Source: Nocardiopsis sp. N85 (GTDB lineage: Bacteria > Actinomycetota > Actinomycetes > Streptosporangiales > Streptosporangiaceae). Taken from it: a DNA stretch of 64,000 nt. The DNA lies in assembly GCF_028882275.1 (NCBI RefSeq), contig NZ_JARBUT010000001.1:496001-560000 (forward strand), read 5' to 3'. Below the pieces are notes generated by a model, which saw only the letters and a program-made list of their open reading frames with translations, ran no database searches and was not told the DNA's origin. Positions within the stretch are counted from its first letter, which is position 1. Each line of letters starts with the position of its first letter. Of the stretch, positions 1 through 9,195 are shown one piece after another. Position numbers and translations under genes: made by a program.

Positions 1-185
<185 letters not shown>

Positions 186-406
186 TTACCAACGGGTAGG
201 GAACGGCGCCGGTGCCGGGCGCCGGGGTCGCTCCGGTCGCGCGCCGCACCACACCACCCTAGTCCGCCCCGTGCCACGCACCGTGACCCAGGTGCGGTCA
301 AGACGGCCCGCGCCGTCACGGCGCCCGGCATCCCTTGCGCGGTAACGGATTCGCGACTCGGAAACGTCGGACACACCCTGTTAGGATGACGTTCGCCGAT
401 GACGGC

Positions 407-480
407 GGGCCGGTAGCTCAGCTGGTTAGAGCAGGGGACTCATAATCCCTGGGTCGCGGGTTCGAGTCCTGCCCGGCCTA
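407..480 (+). tRNA. tRNA with CAU anticodon (Ile2 or elongator Met)
   Basis: A full cloverleaf can be drawn. The acceptor arms are GGGCCGG (407-413) and CCGGCCT (473-479), with one G-U pair. D-arm GCTC/GAGC, anticodon stem GGGGA/TCCCT with loop CTCATAA, and T-arm GCGGG/CCTGC around TTCGAGT follow. The CCA end is not encoded. The anticodon-arm context (GCAGGGGACTCATAATCCCTGG) resembles tRNA-Ile2, in which lysidine modification changes CAU to read AUA. Elongator tRNA-Met has the same anticodon, so identity is not settled. It is not an initiator type by its D-arm. Confidence 0.9.
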
Positions 481-860
481 CCCCGCCTCACCTGCGTGAA
501 CGTCGATTTCCTGTGGCCCCGCCCCGGGATTTCGACACCCGGGGCGACAACTTATGCGCGGGTTCAACGTGAAAGGCGCGGAAACCTTGAGACCGTTTCC
601 GCGTCCTTTGTCCTTTTCCTGGTAGGGCGTCACGCTCCCGTTCGCCGCGTCGCGACACGGTCCGTCGGCGGCGCTCCGGGGGCTCGGGGATCGCGTGAAG
701 TCACCCTGCCCGGGGACGCCGCTCGTCTAGACTCGGCCTCCGGTCCGGCTCCGGCCCCGGTCTCCTCCAGCCGTGGTGTCCCACCTCTCAGAACCACCCT
801 GCAACCGGCATCGTCGGACGGATCGTTAGTACGGGTGTATCCGACGGACCGGAGAGGCGT
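481..860. other. Intergenic region between tRNA and SGNH hydrolase gene
   Basis: No convincing coding frame; frames open here lack ribosome sites and protein-like composition. The last 40 bases before 861 are relatively AT-rich and hold the start region of the hydrolase gene, with GGAGAG at 851-856 as its ribosome site. No clear terminator follows the tRNA. Confidence 0.5.
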
Positions 861-2813
861 GTGATGGGGGAGCGAGAGCGCGGGTCCCACCGCGCCCCGC
901 GACGGCGCGGCCGGACCACCTGGGCGGGGGCGCTGACGCGCACCGCGGCCGCGATCCTGGTGGGGGTGGTGCTCGTGACCGTTCTGCACGCCGTGATCTC
1001 CCGGGACGTGGACGCCCGACCCGCCGACCCGGATCCGCAGACGCCCGCCGCTCCACCCGGACGCCCCTTCACGAGCCTCGTCGACCGGATCGGCGTCTCC
1101 CGGGACACCGCGCAGGCCGACGTCGACCTGGACGGCGCGGGCCACAGCCTCTCCGCCCAGGCCCTGGCCACCGCGGGGTGGACCCCCGGCCGGGAGATCA
1201 CCCTCCTGGGCACCACCCTGGAACTCCCCGACTACGCCCCCGGCCGTCCCGACCACCTCGTCGCCGACGGCCAGGAGGTGCGGCTCGACGGCCGGTACGG
1301 GTCGCTGACGTTCCTGCTCACCGCCACCGGCGCGGGGGGCGCCCCGGTCACCGGGACCGGGCGGGTCGTCTACACCGACGGGACCGGGACGGCGCTCCCG
1401 CTCACGGCTCCCGACTGGGTGGCCGGCCCGGCCGGCGGGGCCTCCCTCGTCCTGCCCTACGCCAACTCGCGGGAGGAGGGCGGTCCCAGCGGCACGCTGG
1501 GCTCGGTGCGCCTGTACGCGCGGTCGGTGCCCGTCGACCCCACCCGGGAGATCTCCCACGTCGTACTGCCCCGCGTGGAGGCCGGGAACCTGCACGTCTT
1601 CTCCGTGGGCGGACGAGCCGCCGACGAGGGATGGACCGGTACCTGGACCCGGGCCACCTCCGGTTACCTGGAGGTCGGCCCCTGGCAGGACCAGACGCTC
1701 CGGCTGCCGGTGCGCACCACCACCGGCGGCCACCGCGTCCGCATCCGTCTGGACAACACCTTCGCCGCCGGGCCGGTCACCATCGGCTCCGCCTCCCTCG
1801 CCCTGCGCGACGGCGGCGGGGCGGGGACCCTCGGCTCGGCCGTCCCGCTCACCTTCGACGGCCGGCCCGACGTGTCCATCCCGGCCGGGGGACAGGTCTT
1901 CAGCGATCCCGTCGACATGCTCCTGCCCCCGCAGACCGACGTCCTGGTCGGCCTGTACCTGCCCGACCCGGTGGTCGCCGCTCCGGTGCACTACGCGGCC
2001 GGGGACACCGGTTACCTCAGCGAACCGGGCGGCGGGGACCAGACCCTCGACACCACCGGGTTCCCGTTCACCGGCCGTCTCTACCAGTGGCCCTTCCTCA
2101 CCGGTGTCGAGGTCCTCGACGGCCCCGGAGCGATCGTCACCCTCGGGGACTCCATCACCGACGGGGCCCGTTCCACCCGGGACGGCCACACCCGCTGGCC
2201 GGACGTGCTCAGCGCGCGTCTGCACGCGCGGACCGACCTGCCCCACCTCGGGGTGCTCAACGCCGGCATCGCCGGCAATCACGTGGTCCGCGACGCCTAC
2301 CCGGGGGAGGGGGTCTCGATCAACGCCTCCGGGGTCTCCCTGCTGCACCGGGCCCCCCGGGACGTGTTCGGGCAGAGTGGCGTGACGACGGTCGTCATCT
2401 TCGCCGGCATCAACGACCTGCGCTGGGGCACCCCGCCGGAACAGGTCATCGCGGGGCTGGAGGAACTCGCCGTCCAGAGCCGGGACCGGGGGCTGCGCGT
2501 GTTCGTGGCGACGCTCGGCCCGTGCGCCGGCGAGGCGCGCTGCACCCCCCGGGTGGACGCCGCCCGCCGAACCGTCAACGACCACCTGCTCTCCCGCGGC
2601 TCGGAGGCCTCCTCGCCGTTCGACGGAGTATGGGACTTCGACGCGGTCCTGCGCGACCCGGAGGACCCCGCCCGGCTCCTGCCCGCCTACGACTCCGGCG
2701 ACCACATCCATCCCGGGGACGCGGGCCTGCGCGCCCTGGCCGAGTCGGTGGACCTGGACCTGCTGACCGGTCGGCCCCGCGTCAGCGGGGACACCCCAGA
2801 TGATGGTGGATGA
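861..2813 (+). CDS. Membrane-anchored SGNH/GDSL-family hydrolase
   Basis: A 650-residue protein with a C-terminal SGNH esterase/lipase domain. Block I GDSITDG places the nucleophile serine near residue 431, GIAGN is a Block II-like glycine, AGIND (about 515-519) is the Block III asparagine, and D614-x-x-H617 (DHIH) completes the triad. Residues about 27-48 form one hydrophobic segment after a basic start, so the protein is probably exported and membrane-tethered. The roughly 350 residues before the catalytic domain are beta-rich and presumably form a carbohydrate-binding or jelly-roll module (inference). GTG at 861 follows GGAGAG; ATG at 864 is equally possible. Its 3' end overlaps the convergent TetR gene by 32 bases. 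Substrate unknown; acetylated polysaccharide is a reasonable guess. Confidence 0.85.
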   Translation: MMGERERGSHRAPRRRGRTTWAGALTRTAAAILVGVVLVTVLHAVISRDVDARPADPDPQTPAAPPGRPFTSLVDRIGVSRDTAQADVDLDGAGHSLSAQALATAGWTPGREITLLGTTLELPDYAPGRPDHLVADGQEVRLDGRYGSLTFLLTATGAGGAPVTGTGRVVYTDGTGTALPLTAPDWVAGPAGGASLVLPYANSREEGGPSGTLGSVRLYARSVPVDPTREISHVVLPRVEAGNLHVFSVGGRAADEGWTGTWTRATSGYLEVGPWQDQTLRLPVRTTTGGHRVRIRLDNTFAAGPVTIGSASLALRDGGGAGTLGSAVPLTFDGRPDVSIPAGGQVFSDPVDMLLPPQTDVLVGLYLPDPVVAAPVHYAAGDTGYLSEPGGGDQTLDTTGFPFTGRLYQWPFLTGVEVLDGPGAIVTLGDSITDGARSTRDGHTRWPDVLSARLHARTDLPHLGVLNAGIAGNHVVRDAYPGEGVSINASGVSLLHRAPRDVFGQSGVTTVVIFAGINDLRWGTPPEQVIAGLEELAVQSRDRGLRVFVATLGPCAGEARCTPRVDAARRTVNDHLLSRGSEASSPFDGVWDFDAVLRDPEDPARLLPAYDSGDHIHPGDAGLRALAESVDLDLLTGRPRVSGDTPDDGG

Positions 2814-3402
2814 CCAGGTCCACGTAGACGGCGCCCAGGTCGTCCAGGCTCAGCCCGCCCTCGGGCCGGTACCAGTGCAGCAGTGAGTCGAAGGTGTCGA
2901 GCACCTCGTCGGTGGCCCTGCCCGGGTCGGTCACGTGGAACACGCCTTCGAGCACGCCGTCGGCGACGATCCCCCGGATGTGCTCGCGATAGGCGCGGTT
3001 GAGCGCCACGATCTCTCGGTGCCGCGTCGGATGGACGGCGCGCAGCACCGGAAGGATCTCGTGCGCCAGCGCCGTGGCGGTGCGGTGCCGCCATCCCGTC
3101 TCCACGTGCCGTACGACCAGCGCCGACATGCGTTCGATCGCGCGGGACTCGGGATCGTCGGCGGCCAGTTGGCCTTGGACGCGCTCCCGGGTCGACCGCA
3201 GGACCACGGCGTGGATCAGGTCGAAACGGGTCGGGAAGGCGCGTCTGAGGGCGGCGGTGTCGGCCCCGGTCCGTGCCGCGATCCGTCGGGTCAGATCGGA
3301 CATGGGCAGCCCTCGGGACCCGTGCTCGGCGAACAACCGCGCGGCACAGTCCAGGACGGGGGCCGTGGCGCGGAGTGCGTGAGGGGAGGTGTCGGCCGTC
3401 AA
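2782..3402 (-). CDS. TetR-family transcriptional regulator
   Basis: The N-terminal half carries a TetR-like helix-turn-helix (LFAEHGSRGLPMSDLTRRIA, then TGADTAALRRAFPTRFDLI) where family members read AxxLFxExGxxxTxxxIA. The remainder is helical and ends in a short ligand/dimer domain. About 200 residues fits the family. Start choice is uncertain: the frame is open up to 3627 but that extension is unlike protein, so I prefer the TTG at 3402. It lies downstream of the GDPD-like gene on the same strand and overlaps the SGNH gene end to end. Target unknown; TetR proteins usually repress neighbours or themselves. Confidence 0.75.
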   Translation of the reverse strand: MTADTSPHALRATAPVLDCAARLFAEHGSRGLPMSDLTRRIAARTGADTAALRRAFPTRFDLIHAVVLRSTRERVQGQLAADDPESRAIERMSALVVRHVETGWRHRTATALAHEILPVLRAVHPTRHREIVALNRAYREHIRGIVADGVLEGVFHVTDPGRATDEVLDTFDSLLHWYRPEGGLSLDDLGAVYVDLVIHHHLGCPR

Positions 3403-3646
3403 GTGCAGTGTCTCGTCGCTCGGGCGCGCGTCGCCGAGGGGACGCCGACGCGCTTCGGGATTCCTTGTGTGAATCGCTTTCGAGGATATCCGTGATCGCG
3501 CGAAGAAAGGGGGGAACGGCGGAACTCGATGGTGAATGGCGAGGTTTTGTGTCCCATGTGGACCATGCGAGGAATGTCGCGTCGACGTGCCGTCCGTGCC
3601 GCCGTCGCCGTGGGGGACGTACGGCACGGACGGCCTTCGGTGCGGC

Positions 3647-4366
3647 TCAGACCTGCCCGGTCGGCTGGACTCCCCCCTGGATCCGTCCGGTCGTGAGCGG
3701 GACCAGATCGTCCACCCGTTCGGTGGCGATCGCGTCCACCCCCATTCCCACCAGTCGCGCCATCTCCGAGAAATCGTTCACCGTCCACGCGGCGACCGAA
3801 TATCCGAAACGGTGCATTTCCCCGATCGAATCGCGGGTGAGAAGGGTGTGGTGCGTCCCCAGGAACACCGGCCGCAGACCGCGCAGTGTCGACTCCGCGG
3901 GCGGGGTCGGCTGGTCCCAGGCGAGCATGAGGCGGGCGTCGGGGTTCTGGGCGCGCAGGGCGGCCAGGGTCTCGGTGGAACCGGTGTGGAGCACGCGCGC
4001 GGTCCCCCGGTCGCGCAACAGCGCGTCGGCGGCCAGGGCGGCCTCCGGGGAGCAGGAGTCGAGGAGGAGGGGAGGCCCCTCGTCGTCCCGGAACTCCGCG
4101 ACGACCTCCATCAGGGTCGGGATGCGCCGTTCCACGTCGTCGCGGGCTCCGGCGAGTTCGGCGAGGGTCAGATCGGCCACCGGCCGCGGCGGGGACCCCG
4201 GGGTCGCCACGGTGCGTTCGTCGACCAGGACGGGGTACCCGTCCGAGGTCAGGTGGACGTCGATCTTGACCAGGTCGGCCCCGGCGCGCCAGGCTGAGCG
4301 CAGGGCCGGGAGCGTGTTCCCGGGGAAACGTGCGGTGTCTCCGCGCAGTGCGATGGACAACGTCAT
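3647..4366 (-). CDS. Glycerophosphodiester phosphodiesterase-like protein, key residues lost
   Basis: The 239-residue protein follows the GDPD TIM-barrel pattern: start motif LRGDTARFPGNTLPALRSA, then VKIDVHLTSDGYPVLVDERT, and later AWTVND and GVDAIATERVDDL. Active GDPDs read HRG...ENT, then E-x-D and HD. Here the catalytic His is Leu7, the metal Glu is Lys34 (KID), the second HD reads DE at 49-50, and the Glu of ENT is Gly. Hydrolysis of glycerophosphodiesters is therefore doubtful. No signal peptide, so cytosolic. ATG at 4366 is chosen over the upstream GTG at 4390 because homology begins there. Divergent to the DeoR regulator. Confidence 0.75.
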   Translation of the reverse strand: MTLSIALRGDTARFPGNTLPALRSAWRAGADLVKIDVHLTSDGYPVLVDERTVATPGSPPRPVADLTLAELAGARDDVERRIPTLMEVVAEFRDDEGPPLLLDSCSPEAALAADALLRDRGTARVLHTGSTETLAALRAQNPDARLMLAWDQPTPPAESTLRGLRPVFLGTHHTLLTRDSIGEMHRFGYSVAAWTVNDFSEMARLVGMGVDAIATERVDDLVPLTTGRIQGGVQPTGQV

Positions 4367-4607
4367 GGTGTCAAGGGTGGCAAAGACCACCGGCGTACGT
4401 GGGGTAAACAGGAAAAACGCCGAAACCGGTCGGGCGGGACGCCCCCGAGGAGCGGGGCGCGCCGGTGTGTCCTGCGTGTTCCCCCGCGATTGCGAGCGGA
4501 CTCACGTCGCCGGACAGCCGTCCGGGGTGCCGTGAACTGGGAAACTTTGTTACATGACGTCGTGACCGCACGGCGTCCCGGCCAGGCCCCCGACTGTGAG
4601 GCGAACG

Positions 4608-5381
4608 ATGATTCCGGACCAGCGACGAGAGCACATCCTCAAGCTCCTTCAAGAGCGTCACGTGCTGAGTATCAACGAGCTCACCTCGATGCTGTCCGTG
4701 TCCCACATGACCGTCCGGCGCGATATCCAGGCGCTGGAGAACGACGGCAAGGTCCTGTCGGTGACCGGAGGCGTCCGGCTCGCGGCGCGGCTCAAGAGCG
4801 AGCCCTCCTACCTGGCCAAGGCCCAGCTGGAGGTGCCCGCCAAGCGGTCCATCGCGCGGGCCGCGGCCGAGCTGGTGCGTGAGAACTTCACCATCTACCT
4901 CGACGCGGGCACGACCACCCTCCAGATGGTGCCGCTGCTCACCGACAAGGTCGGGCTCACCGTCATCACCAGTGACTTCAACGTCGTCGGCCACCTGATG
5001 GAGTATCCGGGGATCGAGCTCATCCACACCGGCGGAGTGGTCTCGCACTCCGACCACTCCTCGGTGGGCCGGTTCACCGCCGAGTTCCTCAAGCAGGTCA
5101 ACGTGGACCTGGCGTTCATCGCCAGCAGTTCCTGGGACGTCGACCGCGGTTCGACCACCCCGTCGGAGGCCAAGGTGATCGCCAAGCAGGAACTGCTGCG
5201 CATCGCCTCCAAGAGCGTGCTCACGGTGGACAGCACCAAGTACGGGAAGTTCGGCACGTTCCGGGTGGCCAGCCTGGAGGAGTTCGACCTCATCGTCACC
5301 GACGACCGGTTGCCGCGTTCCGCCGTGGACGAGCTGGCCGAGCGCGACGTGCGCCTGAAGCTGGTGGAGTGCGAGGGCTGA
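4608..5381 (+). CDS. DeoR/GlpR-family transcriptional regulator
   Basis: An N-terminal DeoR winged helix (RREHILKLLQERHVLSINEL, then VSHMTVRRDIQALENDGKV) is followed by the DeoR sugar-phosphate sensor domain: FTIYLDAGTTTLQMVPLL, ITSDFNVVGHL, LIHTGGVV, and a C-terminal VDSTKYGKFG motif. The family usually represses sugar or polyol phosphate genes and is released by a phosphorylated intermediate. About 257 residues is typical. ATG 4608 is preferred over GTG 4596 because GAGG sits just before it. The divergent neighbour is the GDPD-like gene, which hints at glycerol-phosphate or polyol metabolism, but no transporter or kinase is adjacent. Confidence 0.9.
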   Translation: MIPDQRREHILKLLQERHVLSINELTSMLSVSHMTVRRDIQALENDGKVLSVTGGVRLAARLKSEPSYLAKAQLEVPAKRSIARAAAELVRENFTIYLDAGTTTLQMVPLLTDKVGLTVITSDFNVVGHLMEYPGIELIHTGGVVSHSDHSSVGRFTAEFLKQVNVDLAFIASSSWDVDRGSTTPSEAKVIAKQELLRIASKSVLTVDSTKYGKFGTFRVASLEEFDLIVTDDRLPRSAVDELAERDVRLKLVECEG

Positions 5382-5390
5382 CGCCCGTCA

Positions 5391-5415
5391 CGGCCCCGCC
5401 CGACGGGCGGGGCCG
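5391..5415. terminator. Bidirectional terminator hairpin
   Basis: Perfect 11-bp inverted repeat CGGCCCCGCCC / GGGCGGGGCCG with loop GAC, lying between the convergent DeoR and VOC genes. No T tract, as is usual in high-GC actinomycetes. Confidence 0.75.
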
Positions 5416-5431
5416 CCTCCGGCCCGGTTCC

Positions 5432-5845
5432 TCAGGCCTCCTCGTCGTCCGGTTCGGCGTGGGAGAACAGGGCCAGTTCGGTGCCGTCGGGGTCGTAGAA
5501 GAGCAGGGTGGACCCGTCCTCTCCGTGCACGATCGGCATGTGGTCCACGTCCTTCTCGGCGAACCGCTCCTCCCAGGCCTCCAGCTCGCCCAGGTTGGCG
5601 ACGGCGAGGGTGAGCCGGTCCAGGCCGCAGTGCCTGCGGTCGAACCGGTTCTTGAAGTGGTCCTTGTGCTGGATCAGGGCCAGCAGCAGTCCCGACGCGG
5701 GGTGCAGGCACTCGGTCCGCAGGGTCCCGTCGTGGTCCCGACGGTGGCGGACCTTGAAACCGAGCAGGTCACGGTAGAAGGCCACGCTCTCGTCGCGGTC
5801 GCGCACCGACAGGGTGATGCGGGCGAGGCCGGTCAACTGGGGCAC
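5432..5845 (-). CDS. VOC (glyoxalase/bleomycin-resistance fold) protein
   Basis: A single 137-residue vicinal-oxygen-chelate domain made of two beta-alpha-beta3 halves: LARITLSVRDRDESVAFYRD near the start, DRLTLAVANLGELEAWEERF at mid-protein, then STLLFYDPDGTELALFSH. The closing DPDGT-x-E-L and the first His/Thr positions are typical of dioxygenase- or glyoxalase-like members, but the family ranges from metal enzymes to binding proteins. GTG at 5845 follows AGAGGAC and is preferred to GTG 5896. It shares a strand with the MFS transporter about 100 bases upstream, so co-transcription is possible. Substrate cannot be inferred. Confidence 0.85.
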   Translation of the reverse strand: MPQLTGLARITLSVRDRDESVAFYRDLLGFKVRHRRDHDGTLRTECLHPASGLLLALIQHKDHFKNRFDRRHCGLDRLTLAVANLGELEAWEERFAEKDVDHMPIVHGEDGSTLLFYDPDGTELALFSHAEPDDEEA

Positions 5846-5949
5846 GTCGTCCTCTTTCGAACGGCGGGTATGGAGGGCGGTCATGAGTCCGAGCACGATG
5901 TACGAGCCTAAGGTCGGGGAGAAGCGCGTGACCGCCTCTTAACGCGTGT

Positions 5950-7239
5950 TTAACGCCGGATGTTCCCGGTATCACTCCAGGTCTCTCCTGTGCTCGGTGC
6001 CGTCTCGCCGACCCGCTCCTCTTCGTACCCGGGACGCCGGTCGTACCAACGGGTCCGCATGATCAGTACCGACACCGCCAGGGAGACCAGTCCGCCCACC
6101 GTGGCCAGGGCGAACGCGCCCTGATGGCCGTGCGCGTCGGCGAGGGAACCCGCGACCGCCGAACCCAGGGCCTGACCCAGGATGAGGCTGCTCAGCACGA
6201 CGGCCATCGACTGTGACAGCCGACTGGGCGGGGCCGCCCGCTCCACCAGCGCGAACAGGCTGACCAGGTGCGGTCCGACCGCCGCGCCCAACACGAACAC
6301 CGTCACGGCCAGGACGAGGGCGTCGTGCGCCAGGTACAACGGCAGGGAGAACGCGAACAGCGCACCCGCCGCGATCCGGGTGCGGGTGGTGAGCGCGACG
6401 CCCACCGGCAGGGACGCCATCAACAGTCCGGCGACGGCGCTGCTGGCGCCCATCACCGCGTACATCAGTCCCGACAGGTCCCCGTATCCCGAGGCGGTGG
6501 CGAACGCCGTCACCCCGGTCGACATGCCGCCGAAGAACAACCCCTGGCAGAACATGGGCACCGCCAGCACCACGAGGGCGGGCACGGCGATCCGCTCGCC
6601 TCGGCCGCGCGCCGGCGCGGCCCCGGGCGGCGCGGTGGGATGCAGGGCGAACACGGTCCCGAAGACGCCGATGAGGACGGAGGCGCTCAGCACGCTCGCG
6701 GTGGGGGAGACCAGCACGGTGAGGATCCCCACCAGAGCCGGGCCCAGGACGAAGGCGGTCTCGTCGAGGACGCCCTCCACCGACATGGCGGCGGCCAGTG
6801 AACGCTCCCGCTCCGCGCCCCGGTCGCCCCGGTCGCGGATGAGCACCACCCAGCGGGTCCGCGCCATGGGCGCGATCTGGGGCAGGCACATGCCCGCCAG
6901 GGCGGCCAGCGCGGCCAGCGCCGGAAGGTCGTATCCGGCGAGGACGGCGGCCACGAGCAGGGCGATGAGGACGGCGTCGGCCAGCGACATGACCAGGACG
7001 GGGAGGCGTTGCCCGTGCCGGTCGGCGAAGCGGGCGATGACGGGGCCGCCGACGGCCCCACCCAGCGCGAAGGCGCCGCTCACCGCGCCTGCCGCGGCCA
7101 CGCTGCCGGTCGTCCCGGTGACGAGGGTGAGCAGGCCGATGAGGGACATCGAGAGTGGCAACCGGGCCAGGAACGTGGCCGAGAGCAGTGGCCATCCGGC
7201 CAGGTCGTGCATCCGGCGCAGTGTCTCCAGTGGCGACAT
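5950..7239 (-). CDS. Major facilitator superfamily transporter
   Basis: About 429 residues with twelve hydrophobic segments and the MFS loop 2-3 motif (GGAVGGPVIARFADRHGQR). The second half repeats the pattern (GQALGSAVAGSLADAHGHQ). No drug class can be assigned; the overall pattern resembles the actinomycete efflux-type MFS proteins. ATG 7239 has a good ribosome site (AAAGGGGC) and begins at the first hydrophilic helix (MSPLETLRRMHDLAG). The longer frame to 7455 adds only low-complexity residues. VOC is the next gene downstream; a transporter plus VOC pair is common in resistance or catabolic contexts (inference). Confidence 0.9.
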   Translation of the reverse strand: MSPLETLRRMHDLAGWPLLSATFLARLPLSMSLIGLLTLVTGTTGSVAAAGAVSGAFALGGAVGGPVIARFADRHGQRLPVLVMSLADAVLIALLVAAVLAGYDLPALAALAALAGMCLPQIAPMARTRWVVLIRDRGDRGAERERSLAAAMSVEGVLDETAFVLGPALVGILTVLVSPTASVLSASVLIGVFGTVFALHPTAPPGAAPARGRGERIAVPALVVLAVPMFCQGLFFGGMSTGVTAFATASGYGDLSGLMYAVMGASSAVAGLLMASLPVGVALTTRTRIAAGALFAFSLPLYLAHDALVLAVTVFVLGAAVGPHLVSLFALVERAAPPSRLSQSMAVVLSSLILGQALGSAVAGSLADAHGHQGAFALATVGGLVSLAVSVLIMRTRWYDRRPGYEEERVGETAPSTGETWSDTGNIRR

Positions 7240-7508
7240 GCGTCCGCCCCTTTCGTGGTACCCGTCCCGCGCGCTCGTCGTCGGCGCTTTCCGGGTTCCG
7301 GCACGACGCGACGAGGGGGACCACGGAAGGGGACCGCAATTCATCCCATGATAGGCCCCTCGCGGGGGGCGGGTTCCGAGAACCGGAGGAGAGGACCGGG
7401 CGGCCGGGGCGTGGAGGCGGAACGGGGCGGGATCCGTCGAGAGGCGGAGCGCCACCCTGACTTTCGTCGGTATCGGGACCCCGGTCGGGGTCGATAGCTT
7501 TCGGTTCC

Positions 7509-9140
7509 ATGGAACCCATCCGAACCCGGGCCGTCCGCGCGCGTCGCGCCCTGGCGCGCGCGCTGCGACCGCTGCCCGGACCGCCCACCCGGAGCGCAGC
7601 CCTGGGCGACGCGGCCCTGGGCCTGTCCATGGCGCTGCTGTGCGTCGGGGAGATGGTCCTGCGCGCCCTGACCGGGGGGCTCGCCCCGGGCGAGGCCCTC
7701 GGATGGGGCGTCGGTTCCGTCGTGATGGTCGTCGTGGTGGTCGGGCTCGCCCGCCCCTACCCCCTGGTCGCCCTGGTCGTGGTCGTGATCGCCTCGTTCC
7801 AGGTCTACGGCGCGGGACCGCTGCTCCTGTGCGTCGCCTACCTCACGGGTCGGCGCATGCCCACCGTGCGTCCCGCCCTCGTCCTGGCCGGGGTGGCCCT
7901 GGTGGTGGGGGCGGTGCCCCTGATCGGGGGCGCCGTCGACCCCGGCCTGTGGTCCATGGCGCTCGCCGGCCTGGTCCTCACGGTGGCCCTGCCCTGGCTG
8001 ATCGGCGTGTACCGACGCCAGCACGTGGAACTGTCCACCGCCGGGTGGGAGCACGCCCGGCAACTGCGCCGCGAGCACCGGCTCGTCGCCGACCAGACCC
8101 GGATCCGGGAGCGCTCGCGGATCGCCCAGGACATGCACGACTCCCTCGGCCACGAACTCAGTCTCATCGCGTTGCGGGCCGGTGCCCTGGAGGTCGATCC
8201 CGAACTGGGGGAGCGGCACCGGGAGGCGGTCGCCGAACTGCGCGCCACGGCGGTCACCGCCACCACGCACCTGCGGGAGATCATCGGCGTGCTGCGCACC
8301 GACGCCGAACCCGATCCCATCGCCCCCACCGGGGAGGACGTCACCGACCTGGTCCAGCGCGCCCGCGACTCCGGGATGCGGATCACCCTGGTCCGTGACG
8401 GCGACACGGCCCACCTGCCGCCCATGGTGGGCCGGGCGGTCCATCGGGTCCTCCAGGAGTCGCTCACCAACGCCACCCGCCACGCCCCGGGCGCGGAGGT
8501 GGCCGTCTCCATCGCCACCGACGGGGAACACCTGGAGGTGCGCGCCGTCAACCCCGTCCCCGGGACGGAGGGGGCGGACCCGGGTGCCGGTATCGGCGGC
8601 CGACGCGGCCTCATCGGGTTGCGCGAGCGGGTCCGTCTGGTCGGCGGGGTCTTCGCCGCCGGGCCCACCGGCGACGGCGCCTGGGAGGTGTGCGCCGTCC
8701 TGCCGGTGCGCGGCGGCGCGGCGCTCCCGGACGAGGAGGAGGGCGGGGAGGAGACCGCCATCGACCGGCTCCAGCGGGAGGCCCGACGCCGCTTCCGCGG
8801 CGGCTGGTCGGCGTTGATCGCGGCCCCCGCCGTGATGGTCGCGGTACTGGTGTTCTTCGTCTCCTGGACGATCATCACCGAGATGGAGGAGAGCACCCTC
8901 ACCCCCGAGGAGTTCGACCGGTTGCGCCCGGGCACCCCGCAGAGCCGGGTCGAGAGGGCGCTGCCCCCGCTCTCGGTGCCGTTCGACGCCCGGGACCTGG
9001 CCGAGGACGCGGTTCCCGAGGGTGCCGTGTGCAACTACTACCGCAGCGGTTCCGGGCTCTTCGACGAGGAGACGGTCTTCTATCAGCTGTGCTTCACCGA
9101 GGGACGGTTGTCCAGCAAGAGAGAGGCCCCGATACGGTGA
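7509..9140 (+). CDS. Two-component sensor histidine kinase (HisKA_3) with C-terminal extracytoplasmic domain
   Basis: The N-terminal third has about five to six membrane segments. A HisKA_3 dimerisation domain follows, with RIAQDMHDSLGHELSLIALR and phospho-acceptor H210, then an ATP-binding domain (VLQESLTNATRHAPGAEV as N box; GIGGRRGLIGLRERVRLVGG). This is the NarL/DesK-type layout. After the ATPase domain there is another hydrophobic segment (about 435-459) and a roughly 85-residue tail with LTPEEFDRLRPGTPQSRVER, CNYYR and LCFTEGRL. That tail resembles a BamE/SmpA-like small lipoprotein fold and should lie outside the membrane. The response-regulator gene starts 55 bases downstream and is surely its partner. 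No strong ribosome site precedes ATG 7509. Confidence 0.9.
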   Translation: MEPIRTRAVRARRALARALRPLPGPPTRSAALGDAALGLSMALLCVGEMVLRALTGGLAPGEALGWGVGSVVMVVVVVGLARPYPLVALVVVVIASFQVYGAGPLLLCVAYLTGRRMPTVRPALVLAGVALVVGAVPLIGGAVDPGLWSMALAGLVLTVALPWLIGVYRRQHVELSTAGWEHARQLRREHRLVADQTRIRERSRIAQDMHDSLGHELSLIALRAGALEVDPELGERHREAVAELRATAVTATTHLREIIGVLRTDAEPDPIAPTGEDVTDLVQRARDSGMRITLVRDGDTAHLPPMVGRAVHRVLQESLTNATRHAPGAEVAVSIATDGEHLEVRAVNPVPGTEGADPGAGIGGRRGLIGLRERVRLVGGVFAAGPTGDGAWEVCAVLPVRGGAALPDEEEGGEETAIDRLQREARRRFRGGWSALIAAPAVMVAVLVFFVSWTIITEMEESTLTPEEFDRLRPGTPQSRVERALPPLSVPFDARDLAEDAVPEGAVCNYYRSGSGLFDEETVFYQLCFTEGRLSSKREAPIR

Positions 9141-9195
9141 GCCCTCCCGGTTCCCACCATCCGCGACGACCACCGACGCCGAGGAGGCCACGGAC

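Noticed and set aside
630..2711. Very long antisense open frame opposite the SGNH hydrolase gene
   Set aside because: It is an antisense shadow produced by high GC at third positions; composition is Gly/Val/Asp/Arg-rich and no ribosome site or homology is seen.
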